Shown: positions 34,853 to 46,844 of the stretch, one piece after another
Layout of the letters: each line of letters opens with the position of its first letter
Numbering within the stretch: the first letter of the stretch is position 1
DNA from: Apiotrichum sp. Y4204
Lineage: Eukaryota; Basidiomycota; Tremellomycetes; Trichosporonales; Trichosporonaceae
Length of the DNA stretch: 64,000 bases
NCBI GenBank assembly: GCA_025531455.1
Contig: JAMYHL010000029.1
Span: forward strand, 558,001 to 622,000
Reading direction: 5' to 3'
Made by a program: the position numbers and the translations under genes
Notes under the pieces: model-generated
Seen by the model: only the letters and a program-made list of their open reading frames with translations
Databases searched by the model: none
Told to the model about the DNA's origin: nothing

Positions 34853-35680
34853 GAAATAAATCAGGACATCGCAATTAGTTCCATTCTGCTCGGCTGTATT
34901 CCTGTCCTCTCATTCTGCATTGCCAATCTGACGTCTTGCGTCTCGCCGTAAAGGCGCCTCTGCAACAACTATCATCGGCTCCGGACGTGGCCGTTCCCGA
35001 ACAGCAGCCATCCCTTCCTCGAAGGCTCGGCAACCAACGCGCCGCGGGCGCCGTCAAACAGGTGTGCGTCGGCGTCCTATTTCGGAGCGACAATTATACC
35101 GAGTTCTCCACTTCACAACTTCTTTGTCTCTATGATAAATCCGCTTTTCGGATGACACGGAGTAACTGCTAAGATCCTGTCGCGCTCAATGGTCTGCAAC
35201 CCGGAATTGCCGGTGACTTGCGCTCGATGTTCGGAGCCCGGGTTTGCCGATGACTTATGATACACCGGTTGGACCGACCTTGAGGGTACGGAGCCTACGA
35301 GTAAATAAACAATGTATATGATTTTCGTCGTCGATAGCTTGTCAGCCGAGGTGCACACGCCGTACGATGATCTCGCGACGATGGTGCTCAGCCTCGCCGC
35401 CTTTAGCCAAAGGCTCGGGAACTACATACATGATTCACAAGGATTGATGATGGAAAAAATGTGGTAAAAGACAAAAATAAAAGAAAAATATATATATAAA
35501 ACAATGAAAAATCGAAACAATCAAAACAAGACTGTCGAGCTGAACGAAACACTCTGCTGTCCCTGATGCGACCAATTCTCGGGCTGCGCCAAAGTAAACG
35601 GGAGGACATAGCAGAGGTGCGCTGGGGACCACAAGTGTGAGTAAAACAGATAAAAGACCTTGGCAGGAAAGATAGCGAAG

Positions 35681-35736
35681 AGAAGGCAGATAGAAGAAGG
35701 CAGATAGAAGAAGGCTGATAGAAGAAGGCAGAATGC
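35681..35736. repeat. 14-bp tandem repeat, four units
   Basis: Units of AGAAGGCAGATAGA run at 35681, 35695, 35709 (one change) and 35723 (degenerate). They lie just beyond the 3' end of the Gly/His/Thr repeat gene. Confidence 0.8.
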
Positions 35737-35870
35737 AAGAAGATGCTCAAAAAGTTACGATCAATGAAACTGCATTCGTTTACGGTGCGTCGTGTACAGA
35801 AATTACTCGTCGCGGAGAAGCTACTGACTATCCTACAAAAAACGCGTTTCTCATCAAAAGGCAGATCAGA

Positions 35871-38524
35871 TTAGCGGGGGACGTTGTGTCCCGGGGCGCC
35901 GGTCGCGCCGGTCGCGCCTGTTCCGCTCACGTTCATGCCTGCCATGCGGTTCTCAAGGCCCTGGCCGGTGGTGCCGTGCTGACCAGTGAGACCGGTGCCG
36001 TGCTGACCAGTGAGGCCGGTGCCGGTTCCAGTGCCGGTGGTGTTGTAGGCGCCAGTGTTGTTGCCACCAATGCGGGTCTCACCAACCTTCTCGCCGGTGC
36101 CGGGGACGTGCTGGCCGGCAACGTAGGTGCCGCCTACGCGCTCACCAGTGCCGGGAACGCCAACACCGGGCTTGTTGTCGTTGTAACCGTGGGTGCCGGT
36201 AGTGCCGGTGGTGTGGTGGCCAGTCGAGCCAAGGCCAGTGGTACCGTGGGTGCCGTGGGTGCCAGTGACACCGGAGCCGGTACGAGTGTCCATCCCGTGG
36301 GAAACGCCGGTCGCGCCGTGTCCAGTGGCGGTCGAGCCGTACTGGGGGTCGTTGCCGCCGATGCGGGTCTGGCCAACCTTGTCACCAGTGCCAGGGACGT
36401 GCTTGCCAGCGATGTAGGTGCCGGTACCGGGGACGTGCTCGCCAGTGCCGGGGACGGGAACGCCGCCGCGCTCCTTCTCAGCGGCCGCGAGCTGCTGAGC
36501 GTTGCCGGCACCGCCGGCACCGCCGACAGCGCCGCCGGAGGTGGGGAGGCCGGCCTGCTGGCGGGCCTTGTCGCCGTCGTTGCGAGTGTCACGGAGACCA
36601 GCGGGCGGGGCGTTTCCAGAGTGGTCGAGCGCGGTGCCGCCAGTGAACTGCACATTGTCGCCGCGGCGCTCGCCGCCAAGAGCCGAGTCACCGTGGGTGC
36701 CGGTCATGCCGCCGTGGGTGCCGGTCATGCCACCGTGAGTGCCGTGGGTGCCGTGGGTGCCGGTAGTGTTGCCGCCGCCGACGCGGGTCTCACCGACCTT
36801 CTCGCCGGTGCCGGGGACGTGCTGACCGGCAACGTAGGTGCCGCCAACACGCTCGCCAGTGCCAGGAACACCGACGCCGGGCTTGTTGTTGTCGTTGTAG
36901 CCAGTTCCGGTGGTGCCGGTGGTGCCGGTGCCAACACCGTGGTGGCCAGTGGTACCGTGGTGGCTAGAGCCGTGGTGGGCGGCACCGGCTCCAAGAGCGC
37001 CAGCGCCGGCGCCGATGCCAGCGTCGCGGCCGACGTGGCTCGAGCCGTGAGTGCCAGTGGTACCGTGAGTGCCGTGGGTACCGGTGGTGTTGTAGGCGCC
37101 AGTGTTGTTGCCGCCGCCAATGCGGGTCTCGCCAACCTTCTCACCAGTGCCGGGGACGTGCTGGCCAGCGACGTAGGTGCCGCCAACGCGCTCGCCAGTG
37201 CCGGGGACACCGACACCGGGCTTGTTGTTGTCGTTGTAGCCAGTTCCGGTAGTGCCGGTGGTGCCGGTGCCAACACCGTGGTGGCCAGTGGTGCCGTGGT
37301 GGCTCGAGGCGTGGTGGCCCGCACCGGCTCCAAGAGCGCCGGCGCCGGCGCCGATACCGGCGTCGCGGCCGATGTGGCTCGAGCCGTGAGTGCCGGTAGT
37401 GCCGTGGGTGCCAGTGGTGTTGTAGGCGCCAGTGTTGTTGCCGCCACCAACGCGGGTCTCACCGACCTTCTCGCCAGTGCCGGGGACGTGCTGGCCAGCA
37501 ACGTAAGTGCCGCCTACACGCTCACCGGTGCCAGGAACGCCAACGCCGGGCTTGTTGCTGTCGCTGTAGCCGTGGGTACCGGTAGTGCCAGTTGTTCCGG
37601 TGTGGTGGCCAGTCGAGCCGTGGTGGGCAGCGCCCGCTCCGAGGGCGCCGGCGCCAGCGCCGATGCCGGCGTCGCGGCCGACGTGGCTCGAGTCGTGGGT
37701 GCCGGTAGTGGCGTGGGTGCCAGTAGTGTTGTAGGCGCCAGTGTTGTTGCCGCCACCAACGCGAGTCTCGCCGACCTTCTCGCCAGTGCCGGGGACGTGC
37801 TGGCCGGCAACGTAGGTGCCGCCAACGCGCTCGCCAGTGCCGGGAACACCGACGCCGGGCTTGTTGTCGTTGTAACCGTGGGTGCCGGTAGTGCCGGTGG
37901 TGCCGTGGTGGCCAGTCGAGCCGAGGCCAGTGGTACCGTGGGTGCCGTGAGTGCCGGTGGTGCCGGTAGTACCGTGAGTGCCGGTGGTGTTACCGCCACC
38001 AACGCGGGTCTCGCCGACCTTCTCACCGGTGCCGGGGACGTGCTGGCCAGCGACATAGGTGCCGCCAACGCGCTCGCCAGTGCCGGGAACGCCGACGCCG
38101 GGCTTGTTGCTGTCGCTGCGGCCGTGGGTGCCAGTAGTGCCGGTGGTGCCGTGGTGGCCAGTGGAGCCGAGGCCAGTGGTGCCGTGAGTGCCGGTGGTGC
38201 CGGTGGTACCGTGGGTGCCGTGAGTGCCAGTGGTACCGTGGGTGGTGCCGTGGGTGCCGTGAGTGCCGGTGGTGCCGTGGTGGCCGGCGGCGCCGCCGAC
38301 GGCAGCGCCAGCGGTGGTGGGGTCGTTGGAGCCAGTGATGCCCGAAGTGGTGGGGATCTGGGTCTCCTTGTTGACCTTGACGGGCTTACCCTCCGCGTCG
38401 AGGACCTCGTGGCCCTTCCTGTCGACCTGCGACTCGCGTCCGTGAAGGGCGTCCTCTACTTTCTCGAGAAGCTGCAAGTCAGAACTGGATTCCGAGGGAC
38501 ACGATGAGTCGTACTCACACCCAT
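35871..38524 (-). CDS. Gly/His/Thr-rich tandem-repeat protein
   Basis: It has 868 residues. Exon 1 is only six coding bases (38519-38524, Met-Gly), followed by a 47-nt intron (38472-38518) and exon 2 (35871-38471). The N-terminal segment (LLEKVEDALHGRESQVDRKGHEVLDAEG) is non-repetitive and charged. The rest is built of two alternating blocks. One is a His/Gly/Thr spacer rich in GTHGTTG. The other is a conserved block of about 32 residues beginning VPGTGERVGGTYVAGQ and ending GEKVGETR, present six times plus one variant. No signal peptide or membrane segment was found. The composition suggests an intrinsically disordered, hydrophilic stress or LEA-like protein; that is inference. The minus strand is preferred because it has a canonical intron and a non-repetitive N-terminus. 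Confidence 0.75.
35900..38300 (-). repeat. Coding minisatellite array of the Gly/His/Thr protein
   Basis: Conserved blocks recur at about 36130, 36850, 37190, 37515, 37825 and 38070, with a variant near 36400. Spacing between neighbouring blocks is about 240-340 bp, so block and spacer lengths vary. Near-identity of the blocks suggests ongoing unequal exchange. Confidence 0.8.
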
Positions 38525-40871
38525 GGTGAATGTTACGGTTCAAGGGGGAGGGGGGAAGGGGGAAAAAGCAATGAAGTAGTGTGGAAAAGTGGTGGGGGAA
38601 AGTGGTTGTGACGAGGCTGAGAAGATTATAGGAGTTCAGAGCCAGAGTCGGAGATGATGGGGAACTCTCTCGACAACGTTGGGCAAGCTTCTTTTATGCT
38701 GTTGGCGGTCTCGATTCCGTGCCGCCGAGGAGCGCCCCACTACAACTACCTCTTGGGTCCCCGGTGCCCTCCAATCCTCCTCCAAACGTCATGCTGCCGA
38801 GACGTCACGACGGAGAGCACTGATCGAGGAGGAATGAGTTCCTCTCAACGACGTCATAAGCCCACTCTGGTCGACGGTCAGAGTATGGCGAGCGCGGCAA
38901 GGACCCAAGGACCCAAGGCCAAAAGGCTGGCAAGCGGGTAAGCGGGTAAGGATGCCTGTTGCTTGCGCTTGCTGCTGAATATGCTGTGCGGAACGCGCCG
39001 TGGAGCGCGCGGCCTGGCGCCTGCGGACTGCGCGCAGCAGTGAGTTTGATGGTATGATGCAACAGGGCAGGGCAGGACAGCTGGCGAGAAGCGCCAGGCG
39101 GTTCTTGACTTTGAACGTCATCGAGTTTTGCGGGCAGTCCACCGCGTTGGGGACTTCCCCTGGTGTCATACGCCTTGTGGGTCGTGGGCCCTCCTGGATC
39201 TTGAGGGCCCTGCCATGGCCCTGCAGAGCTGCAGACACACTCGTGCGTTCCTTGGAGAATGGTGCTCAATCGCATAATCTTATGCGCTGATGCACAGCTG
39301 ATCGCGGCGTACGTGTGGGGTTAATTGTTACAGCTTGTTGAAGGGGGTACAAGTAAAAAGTAAATGATCATGACGTGTTTGCTTCGTGCCGAGGTTATGA
39401 CGTCAGAGTTGTCACCATACAATGGACGCCGGAACGCCGGTCAAACAGAGGACACAACACGGAGATGCGAGATTGAGATTGACTTTTGTCACGAGCACAG
39501 CTAAACTCATTACAGCTCATACTCCGGGCGGAATGCGACCGGGCCACCGCCGACGACACCTGGACCGCGCCGGATCTCCACGTGGTGAGTCCGCGCATAG
39601 GAACATAGGGTACGGAGCAAGCTCCGGCTACACCGTACCGCGCCGCAGCACACCGCCAAGAGGACTTGTGCATCTTTGCCGGCGGTCAAAACGGGCGCAA
39701 CGTCATTGCCGAATGCACGTGCTCTACAGTATGGCGTGCCGACAGAACACCGGTAGACATTTGCACCGGAACAAGTGCTCTCCCATATTAACACATTCGA
39801 TCAGGTCAGTGACGAGCTGTAAAGTGAGCACTGATTGGGACACAGGGGGCATATAATTGCTATTTCTGAACACCAAACTGCGGATAATCGTGCAGCTGGG
39901 GCATGGTGGAGGCCAGATAGTGCGTCATGGTGGGGCTCGGGGGGCGTCATCAGCCATCGGTCTCGGCACGGAGGTGAGCGATCATCGTAGAAGGCTCTCG
40001 TACCGCCTAGCCATGCCCACACACCTGTCGCCACCGGCCAGGCCTTGGACGGGTTTCCGCTCACCTGTCCCTGGTCCTGACGATCTGGTGCTAGAACTTG
40101 GCTGTTTTCTTGGTGTGGCCTTGGTCGATTATATGGCATACTTCAAGGTGCTCGGCGGGGGACCCTAACGCAGCCGAGACTTTGGAGCTGCGTCCGAGAC
40201 TTATCAAAGGGGAGAACATTGTTTCGGTGTATCATCAGCAGATCAGGTGAAGATAGAGCAGAGATAAGGGCCGCGTGGGAAAAACAGAAAGGAACATAGT
40301 GGGGTGATGATGAGGATGGAGGTGATGATGGCGACAAGAGGTCAATTGATGGCGACCAGCCCACACGGCTACCGGAGGCTAATTCATGCAGCACGTGACT
40401 CACACCCACGTCCAGCCAGGACAATCAATCCGGAAGATTAGAATAAGTCGATTAGCCTGAGATCCTAGGTATAATATAAATAATTTACTTCCGCTAATGG
40501 TAGTGCTTTTCTCCTCTATTGGCGATCTCCGCCCCACCTCACACCCTGGCACACTTGCACAAGACACTTTCCTTTGTCAGCTCAAGAGTCGTCAAGTTCA
40601 TTCATCTCGACCTCTTCATCAGCATTCATTCCACCATCATCATCACCATCACCATCAGCATTCTCATCACTGTAAAGACCTGATTCGCAGCTTTCAGATT
40701 CTACGTCCTCTGCATTGAGTTCCTTACATCTTTTCTAGAGCAGTCCACACCGGACAGCAGGACCGCTCTTGACATTGTTCTGAGGGAGCGGGTTTTCGTT
40801 GAATTGCCACTCAACAAAACAACTTTATACATTACACACCTCGACTCGCGAGTACCAGAGCATTTCCCACC
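38525..40871. other. Gene-poor divergent region, about 2.3 kb
   Basis: It contains the promoter of the repeat protein and, at its right end, a CT- and CAT/CAC-rich leader for MPE1 (a CCATCATCACCAT run at 40650-40670). One weak candidate is a minus ORF at 39510-39794 with six cysteines and a glycine-rich end, perhaps the last part of a small spliced gene. It has no recognisable domain and is not called. Confidence 0.5.
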
Positions 40872-42873
40872 ATGTCCCAGGTATTCTACCGCTGGGGCGC
40901 GGGGCGCGACGAGTCGCGCGCCAAGTTTGATGGCACGCACATCTCCGTGTTCGACTTTAAGCGCCAGGTGATGCTTGACAACAACTTGGGAAATGGAAAG
41001 GACTTTGATTTGGTCGTGCTCGAGAACGGAGAGGGTAAGTGCAGGAGCCACGGGATAGGGTACTAACGACGCAGAGCTCAAGGATGACAATCACCAGATT
41101 GCGCGTTCGTCGTCTCTGGTCGTGCGCCGCCGCCCGGCGAGCATGAAGGGGCGCGGTACGGCGCAAAACTATATTATCGGAACGGACGCGGCCACATCAC
41201 TCACGGGCGATCACCGTATTGAGGCGCATGCGCGTGAGGCGATGAAGGAGAAGATGTTTGGACGCCAGCGCGGCGCAGGAGGCTATGGTGCCATGAGCAA
41301 GCGGTTTGATGGCAAGGAAGACCCCAAGGCGGTGAGTACCGGTCATGTTGGATGTCATGTTCAGAATGTGTGAGCCGACAAGAGTACTGACACTTTGCAG
41401 CCCCAGGTCAAGGTCACCACTGGCGATGCCGAGGAGGACGCCAAGATCCAGGCCATGCTGCAACAGCAGTCGGAGACGTGGGAGGACATGGCGGCGGATA
41501 TGTCTACGTGAGTTGCAAACGTCTGACCTCTAACTGACATACAGACACGCACGATTCCAGACTCGTCCCGATCGGCGACCGTTCAAGGGGCCTGGCGGTC
41601 CTGGTGGAGCGAACAAGTTTGACTTTTCCGTCGCGCCCGACAAGGAGCCGCCGGTGGGCTACATCTGTTTCCGCTGTGCGCAAAAGGGACATTGGATCCA
41701 GAACTGTCCAACAAACGACGATCCGACAGCGCAGGACCGGAAACGGTTCGTGCGTGTAACGGGTATCCCGCGCAGTATGCTCAAGACGGTCGAGACGCCG
41801 CTCACCGGGGAGGGCTCGTCGCAGGGTGCAATGCTTACCGCCGATGGTGGCTTTGTGCGAGCCGTCCCTGATCAGCGGCAGTGGCAGAAACAGGCGGCGG
41901 TGAAAACGCTTAATCTGGGAGCAGGCGATGACGATGAGGCCCTCGACCCGGAACTCTCCTGTCACATCTGCAAAAAGCTCGTCCGTGAGGCTGTCCGCGT
42001 ACCGTGTTGCGACACCTCTTTCTGTGAGGAGTGTATCGAGAGCTATCTTCTCGAGCACGACTTTGAGTGCCCGTCATGTGAGAGTAAGATTGCATCGCTC
42101 GACAAACTTCAGCCTGCGGAGGATCTACGGAGCCGAGCCGAGGCGTATGTCGAGGAGAGGAAGAAGAGCAAGGAAGCAGCCGAGGAGGAGGCGAAGGCAG
42201 AAAAGGTGAGTTCAATCATGTTGTGAACGAGGGCAGAACTCGAAGCTGACTGCAGTCCGACGGCGGCGCTACCCCTGTAGCACCAGACCTGTCCGACGTC
42301 TCCGGCAAGAACCCTTACACGGGAAAACTACCCGACATGAACACGCTGCACGAATACCAGCAGGCCATGATGCAGACGCTGCGCAATCCGCTCGTCCCGC
42401 CGACAATCAAGGCCGAGATCCGCAAGCACCTCAAGATGACGAACACGAATCTCCTGCAGATGCAGATGCTCGCGGCGCAGGGCCTCATGTTCGGCGCGCA
42501 GATGGGCAACGCGATGATGGGCCAGCAGATGGGCATGATGGGCATGGGCGGTATGCCAGGCATGGGCATGCCGATGGGGAACATGGGGAACATGGGCATG
42601 GGCAACAACATGAACATGGGAAACATGAATATGGGCGGCAACGGCATGAACGGGATGAACGGCAACGGCTTCAATGGGATGAATGGCAACGGCTTCAACG
42701 GGACGAACACCATGGGCGCCGGCAACGGCGTCCAGCCACGGCCGGGAGGGCGGGGAGGATTCCGGGGTGGGTTCCGCGGCCGGGGTTTTGCGCGCGGCGG
42801 TGCGGCCCGTGTGCCCTCCGGCGCGCGCGGGGCGGACGACCCCCCGCCCGAGAAGATGCAGCGCGTGGCGTAG
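40872..42873 (+). CDS. MPE1: Mpe1/RBBP6-type pre-mRNA 3'-end processing factor
   Basis: This is a subunit of the cleavage and polyadenylation factor. The protein has 601 residues in five exons (40872-41034, 41075-41331, 41401-41507, 41545-42205, 42256-42873). Domains run in the diagnostic order. A ubiquitin-like DWNN domain spans residues 1-75 (FYRWGAGRDES, DFKRQVM). A CCHC zinc knuckle lies near 205 (CFRCAQKGHWIQNCP). A RING/U-box lies near 305 (CHICKKLVREAVRVPCCDTSFCEEC, CPSC). The Met/Gly/Asn-rich C-terminal region has many GMGM/NMG repeats and ends in an RGG-type tail. Every splice restores a conserved stretch. Confidence 0.95.
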
Positions 42874-45800
42874 AATCTGTAGTGTAGTGTATCATGTACA
42901 GCTTGCATCTAGTGTCGCGTATGGAGACCTCGGGCTGGTGAACTGGTGCTAGGGCATGGTATGAATGCCAGCAAGAGAGAACGATAAGCTAGACTGTCCA
43001 ACAGCTGTAAGCGCAAGCTACATGCGTGCGCGACCAGTTTCACAATACACCAAATACCATGGCCGTTCCTGGGACTGACACCATCTTTCCAAGTCCACGA
43101 GACGGTGGCGCGCGACCGTGGACAGTTTGCAGGGGAAGTAGGAATGCAATCAAACCAAAGATATGGAAGAGCCAGATGTCAGCTGTCAGATGTCAGAGCG
43201 CGATTGCGATGGTACACGACTCACAGGAGTCTTAGTGCTGTCCCGAGCTGTTGAGAGTACTCAGGCATCATGAGTCAGGATCAGCCGAATGGCGACGGAT
43301 GGGTTGCGATACATTCCGCATTTGTAATATATGCAGGGCGCAGACCAGGTATCTGAATTTGTAGAACCTCGACATGCGTCGCGTTCTGGAAGGTTGGGCG
43401 TGGCGTCGCTGGAAAACGCGTGCAGAGGCGTGTAGGTGTACAGGTGTGCATGGGTTGCGAGGACGAGGTTAGATCAAGCTCGAGTATACGAGTACGCCCC
43501 ACGCCACACCGCGCCACAGGACAGAGCGCGCGGCGTGTGGTATGAGCCTTGCATGTCGGGTGTGTCGGTCGTGTCGGGCGAGCAGCGTACCTGTATTCTC
43601 TATACTACCGTACCTGTTGCTCATGTCCCTCATCTTGCCCTGTGCTGTTCTGTCAACACTCAACACGGCCATGCCTCAACGCGCCGCGTACGGAGGTACG
43701 GAGGGTCCCACTCAGGTTGCCCGCAGTATCAATCAAGTATCGGGTACTGCCCGCTGGCCGGGGTTGTCCAAACTCATCGTGGACAAGGATACGCGGACAT
43801 AGACTCCTCGCCGCGGACATGGACTCATCGCCGCGGACTGTGGTCCGCGGTCCGCGGCCTCGGAGCGATGCGCAGCGCCCAGCGGCCAGCGAGCACTCGT
43901 CGCGCGATGGCCATAATTGGGTTTGGGTGGCCAAGGATATCCAGGATGCAAATGTGATGATAGTGCAGTTTAGGCAGAAACGCGTGCCGTAAACCCCTGC
44001 AAAGCAACGTAGAGCCCTCAGATCCTCAGACTGAACAGTACAAATCCAGCAACATAAGCAAGTGGCGGATCGTGGCGGACGGCCCCTTCGCGCGCGTTTC
44101 CCTGCGCACGCGAGTGGACGCCGAACACCCGCTGCGCGGATTGGTCCGGAGACGCCGTTCACTTTGCCACTCGCCACCCGCCTCACGAGCTCAGGGAAGC
44201 ACCGAGGGCGGCCAGAAATGGGGGAACACTGAGCAGCTGTACTTGTACTTGTACTTGCGTACTTGGGCCTGCGTTGGACCCCTCGGGCCAGCAGGATCAG
44301 GATGGGATCAGGATCGAATACCCTTCCTTGCGGCTCGCACTCGTCCATTCGGCCCGGGCCGCTGCAAAGTCTGCTGTATCCTGTATCCTATCCTGCAATG
44401 GGCTGCAACAGATTTGACGCACGACACGTCGCGCACCCCGTCGCCCTCTCCTTATCTCGAATTATCTCTAGGGGGGGCGGGACGTTGCCGCAAACTATCC
44501 TCTTTGGGCGATATCTGCCCATGACGCCACCTTGGAATCCTGAGGTCCGACCTGCGGTGTGCGGCGTGAATTCCCGTCCCCCCGTAGCTCTATAGCTCGG
44601 TTCTTCTACCCCCTGGGTCCTGACTATTCATCATCTCCTTTCCAGAAACGCCCAAGCTCGGAGGACAAGGTTCCCGCGGGTCCAGAACCGGTGCCGGACT
44701 CGGCACGACTCGGCATGGAGCCTTATTTGCATCCCAGAATCTCGCACGCGGAGCGGGGGTCGGGCTACTGGGCTGGGATGGCAATGAGCAATGTTACGTG
44801 TATGTATGTAGTCGCCAGCGCGTCAGCAAGGCCATGCTCCAAAAGAGGGCCAGAGTGAAAAGTTTCTGCTGGCCTGTTGGTAATTTTCCTATTTGGCGGA
44901 CGCGGCAAGATGGCGAATTGTGTCGGCGGTGGCCGCGCGATCGAGGGCTCGATAGGGTTCGAGGTGCATACCACGGCGCAGGGCGAGTCGTGGGCCATCT
45001 GTTTGTCACACGCGCCAGGCATGTTCTGCGTTCCTGCGTTCTATCTGGGAATGCGGTGAGCGTGGTGGGGCGGCGGGCGGCGTAGAGTACTAGAGTACCA
45101 GAGTTGGTGCTCGGCTTTGCCCTGAGTAAGGGTCGCCATGTGAGTAGATGGTTAGGGGGGTGCCGAGCAGTTTTATTACAGCTACAACAGCGGGCAGCCT
45201 ACTCGAGAGAGATGGGTCAGTAGAGTAGGATCAGAAGAGGTAAAACAGGGCCAAGAAGAAAAAAATGCTAAAAATCACAAAGAGGCAAAATGCGCCATGA
45301 AAAAAAGGAAGAAAATAGAGGATTGAGGAGAAGAGGAGAGGATGAAGATGAAAGTGGAGGTGAGTTGAGGGGAGTTGAGGGATCTGCACAGTGTAAAACA
45401 CTTTTACTGGACAGCGAGAGAGAGTGAGAGGACGAGGGAGGGCCAGGAAAAGAACGCCCAGGTCAGGACCCAAACACGATGATGAAGAGAGGGGGGCAGC
45501 GAGAAGAACAGAAGGAACAGGAGGAGAGACGAGGAGAGAGATGAGGAGAGACACCAGAGACGCGACGAGAGGGGGAACCACGAATGAAATGATGATGAAT
45601 CGACGACTTGGTCGTCTCTCTGTCTGTCAAGAGCACACAAGTTGCAAGTTGCAATCTGCATCTGCATACATCACCACTTCTTTCATCATCTCCATCTCCT
45701 CATCGTCAGCACGAACTCGACCTACACATCTCCTCGTCTCCTCATCTCCGACACCAACGGGCTGTCTCTGCTTTGGCCTTGTCTCGCAACCTTTGGTGTG

Positions 45801-46307
45801 CACACACACACACACAGAACCCTCCTCTACACGGTCTCAGACACTCGGGCAACATTTTATTGCTGTCTCGGTCCCCCATCCCAGCCACACACAACATCTG
45901 TTCGAGTGACCCGATCACGACCACGACCACGGCCCACAGAACGACACTCGACTCACTCCGATAGCTATTGTCTAGCTAGCCCGATAGAGGCGACAGCCCT
46001 CTCCCATCAGCACGCGTCTCATCTTTTGATTTATCTTCGTCCCCTCCAACTTCCAATCCCCCCACTCTCCCGTACTTCCTCAACGCATCGACCATCTCGA
46101 GCACGGCCGCGGCTCGCACGTCGCACAGCACGCCGCGCACAACCCTCCGTCTGTTTTGATATAAGGATTCAGTGACCGGAAACACCGGACACGGAACACA
46201 CACACCACTCCTGACATCGCTGCTAGAAGCACAAGTGAACACTCCGTGACTCCTGCTCGCTCTCACATCGCCGTCCCCTTGTTCGACTGCTTTTGTTATC
46301 GCCTACC
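42874..46307. other. Largest gene-poor region, about 3.4 kb
   Basis: No gene could be supported. The DNA changes from strongly purine-rich on the plus strand (about 45200-45600) to pyrimidine-rich (about 45640-46300). The second half is a likely leader for the gene at 46308. A 20-bp tandem repeat sits at 43792. A minus ORF of 231 codons (43653-44348) and a plus ORF at 44877-45059 have no domain or splice support. Confidence 0.55.
43792..43831. repeat. 20-bp tandem repeat, two units
   Basis: Two copies of CGCGGACATRGACTCMTCGC lie in tandem, followed by CCGCGG-rich palindromic DNA to about 43860. Confidence 0.8.
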
Positions 46308-46844
46308 ATGTTCGAGTCGGGCCTCTCACGATCGTCCCCCAGCTGCGTCGACACACCACCCACACCTCTCTTCCACCCCAAGCCGGTCTCCTTTGCGCGC
46401 CCGCCGTTGATCAGCTCATACTCGTCTCCTATCCTCCCATCTCCCTCGTCCCAGCCATCACCACCACGCCTCGGCCCCATGTCGTCCTCTGCCTCGTCCT
46501 CCCCCTCCCCGCCATCACCTGGCAAACCCTCCCACTCGCACTCGAACCCGCTCGCCGGCAAGCACCGCTCCAAGCTCCACATGCCGAAGAAGACTAGCTC
46601 GGTGAACACGAACAAGGTCAAGACGGTGCAGGTGTCGCTCGAGGTCAAGGTCGAGCGCTCCCGCGGGTTCCATGCGTTCTTCGTCCCCCTCGCCCGCGGC
46701 ATGCCCCCTGCACCCCCGTCGTCCCCCGTCTTTGGCCAGAGCGCAAACGCCGACCACCACGACGACGACGCACGACACGACAAGTCTACGTCGGAGGAGC
46801 GCTGGGTCGAGGACGTCGGGCAGCGCATGGACATTGACGCCTAG
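46308..46844 (+). CDS. Hypothetical Pro/Ser-rich small protein
   Basis: A single exon of 178 residues starts MFESGLSRSSPS. About 85 residues of Ser/Pro low-complexity precede a basic, better-ordered segment (about 88-130: KHRSKLHMPKK, TVQVSLEVKVERSRGFHAFFVPLARG). The tail is acidic (DHHDDD, VEDVGQRMDIDA). The ATG follows a several-hundred-base CT-rich leader of the kind seen before other genes here, which favours a real gene. There is no signal peptide or membrane segment. I do not recognise a family; the basic core could be a conserved fungal motif. Confidence 0.5.
   Translation: MFESGLSRSSPSCVDTPPTPLFHPKPVSFARPPLISSYSSPILPSPSSQPSPPRLGPMSSSASSSPSPPSPGKPSHSHSNPLAGKHRSKLHMPKKTSSVNTNKVKTVQVSLEVKVERSRGFHAFFVPLARGMPPAPPSSPVFGQSANADHHDDDARHDKSTSEERWVEDVGQRMDIDA

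Larger units (their letters stand above)
33915..35870. other. Gene-poor convergent region, about 2 kb
   Basis: There is no supported gene. It holds an isolated GATA site at 34844, an A/T-rich stretch at about 35450-35525 and a 14-bp tandem repeat at 35681-35736. ORFs on both strands are short and of mixed composition. Confidence 0.55.

Noticed and set aside
35733..38507. 924-codon plus-strand ORF
   Set aside because: It is antisense to the repeat protein. Stop-free reading follows from the codon repeats, and it lacks the intron and the non-repetitive N-terminus that mark the minus frame as real.
40650..40680. Run of CAT/CAC codons giving polyhistidine, as in a cloning tag
   Set aside because: It is part of a longer CT/CA-rich leader before MPE1 with no vector sequence around it. 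It lies outside any supported gene.
43653..44348. 231-codon minus ORF in the 3.4-kb gap
   Set aside because: Composition is arbitrary (many Arg, Cys, Ser), there is no domain and no splice context, and other frames there are equally open.
44877..45059. 60-codon plus ORF
   Set aside because: It is short and lacks a leader or a recognisable domain. It cannot be told from chance in GC-rich DNA.
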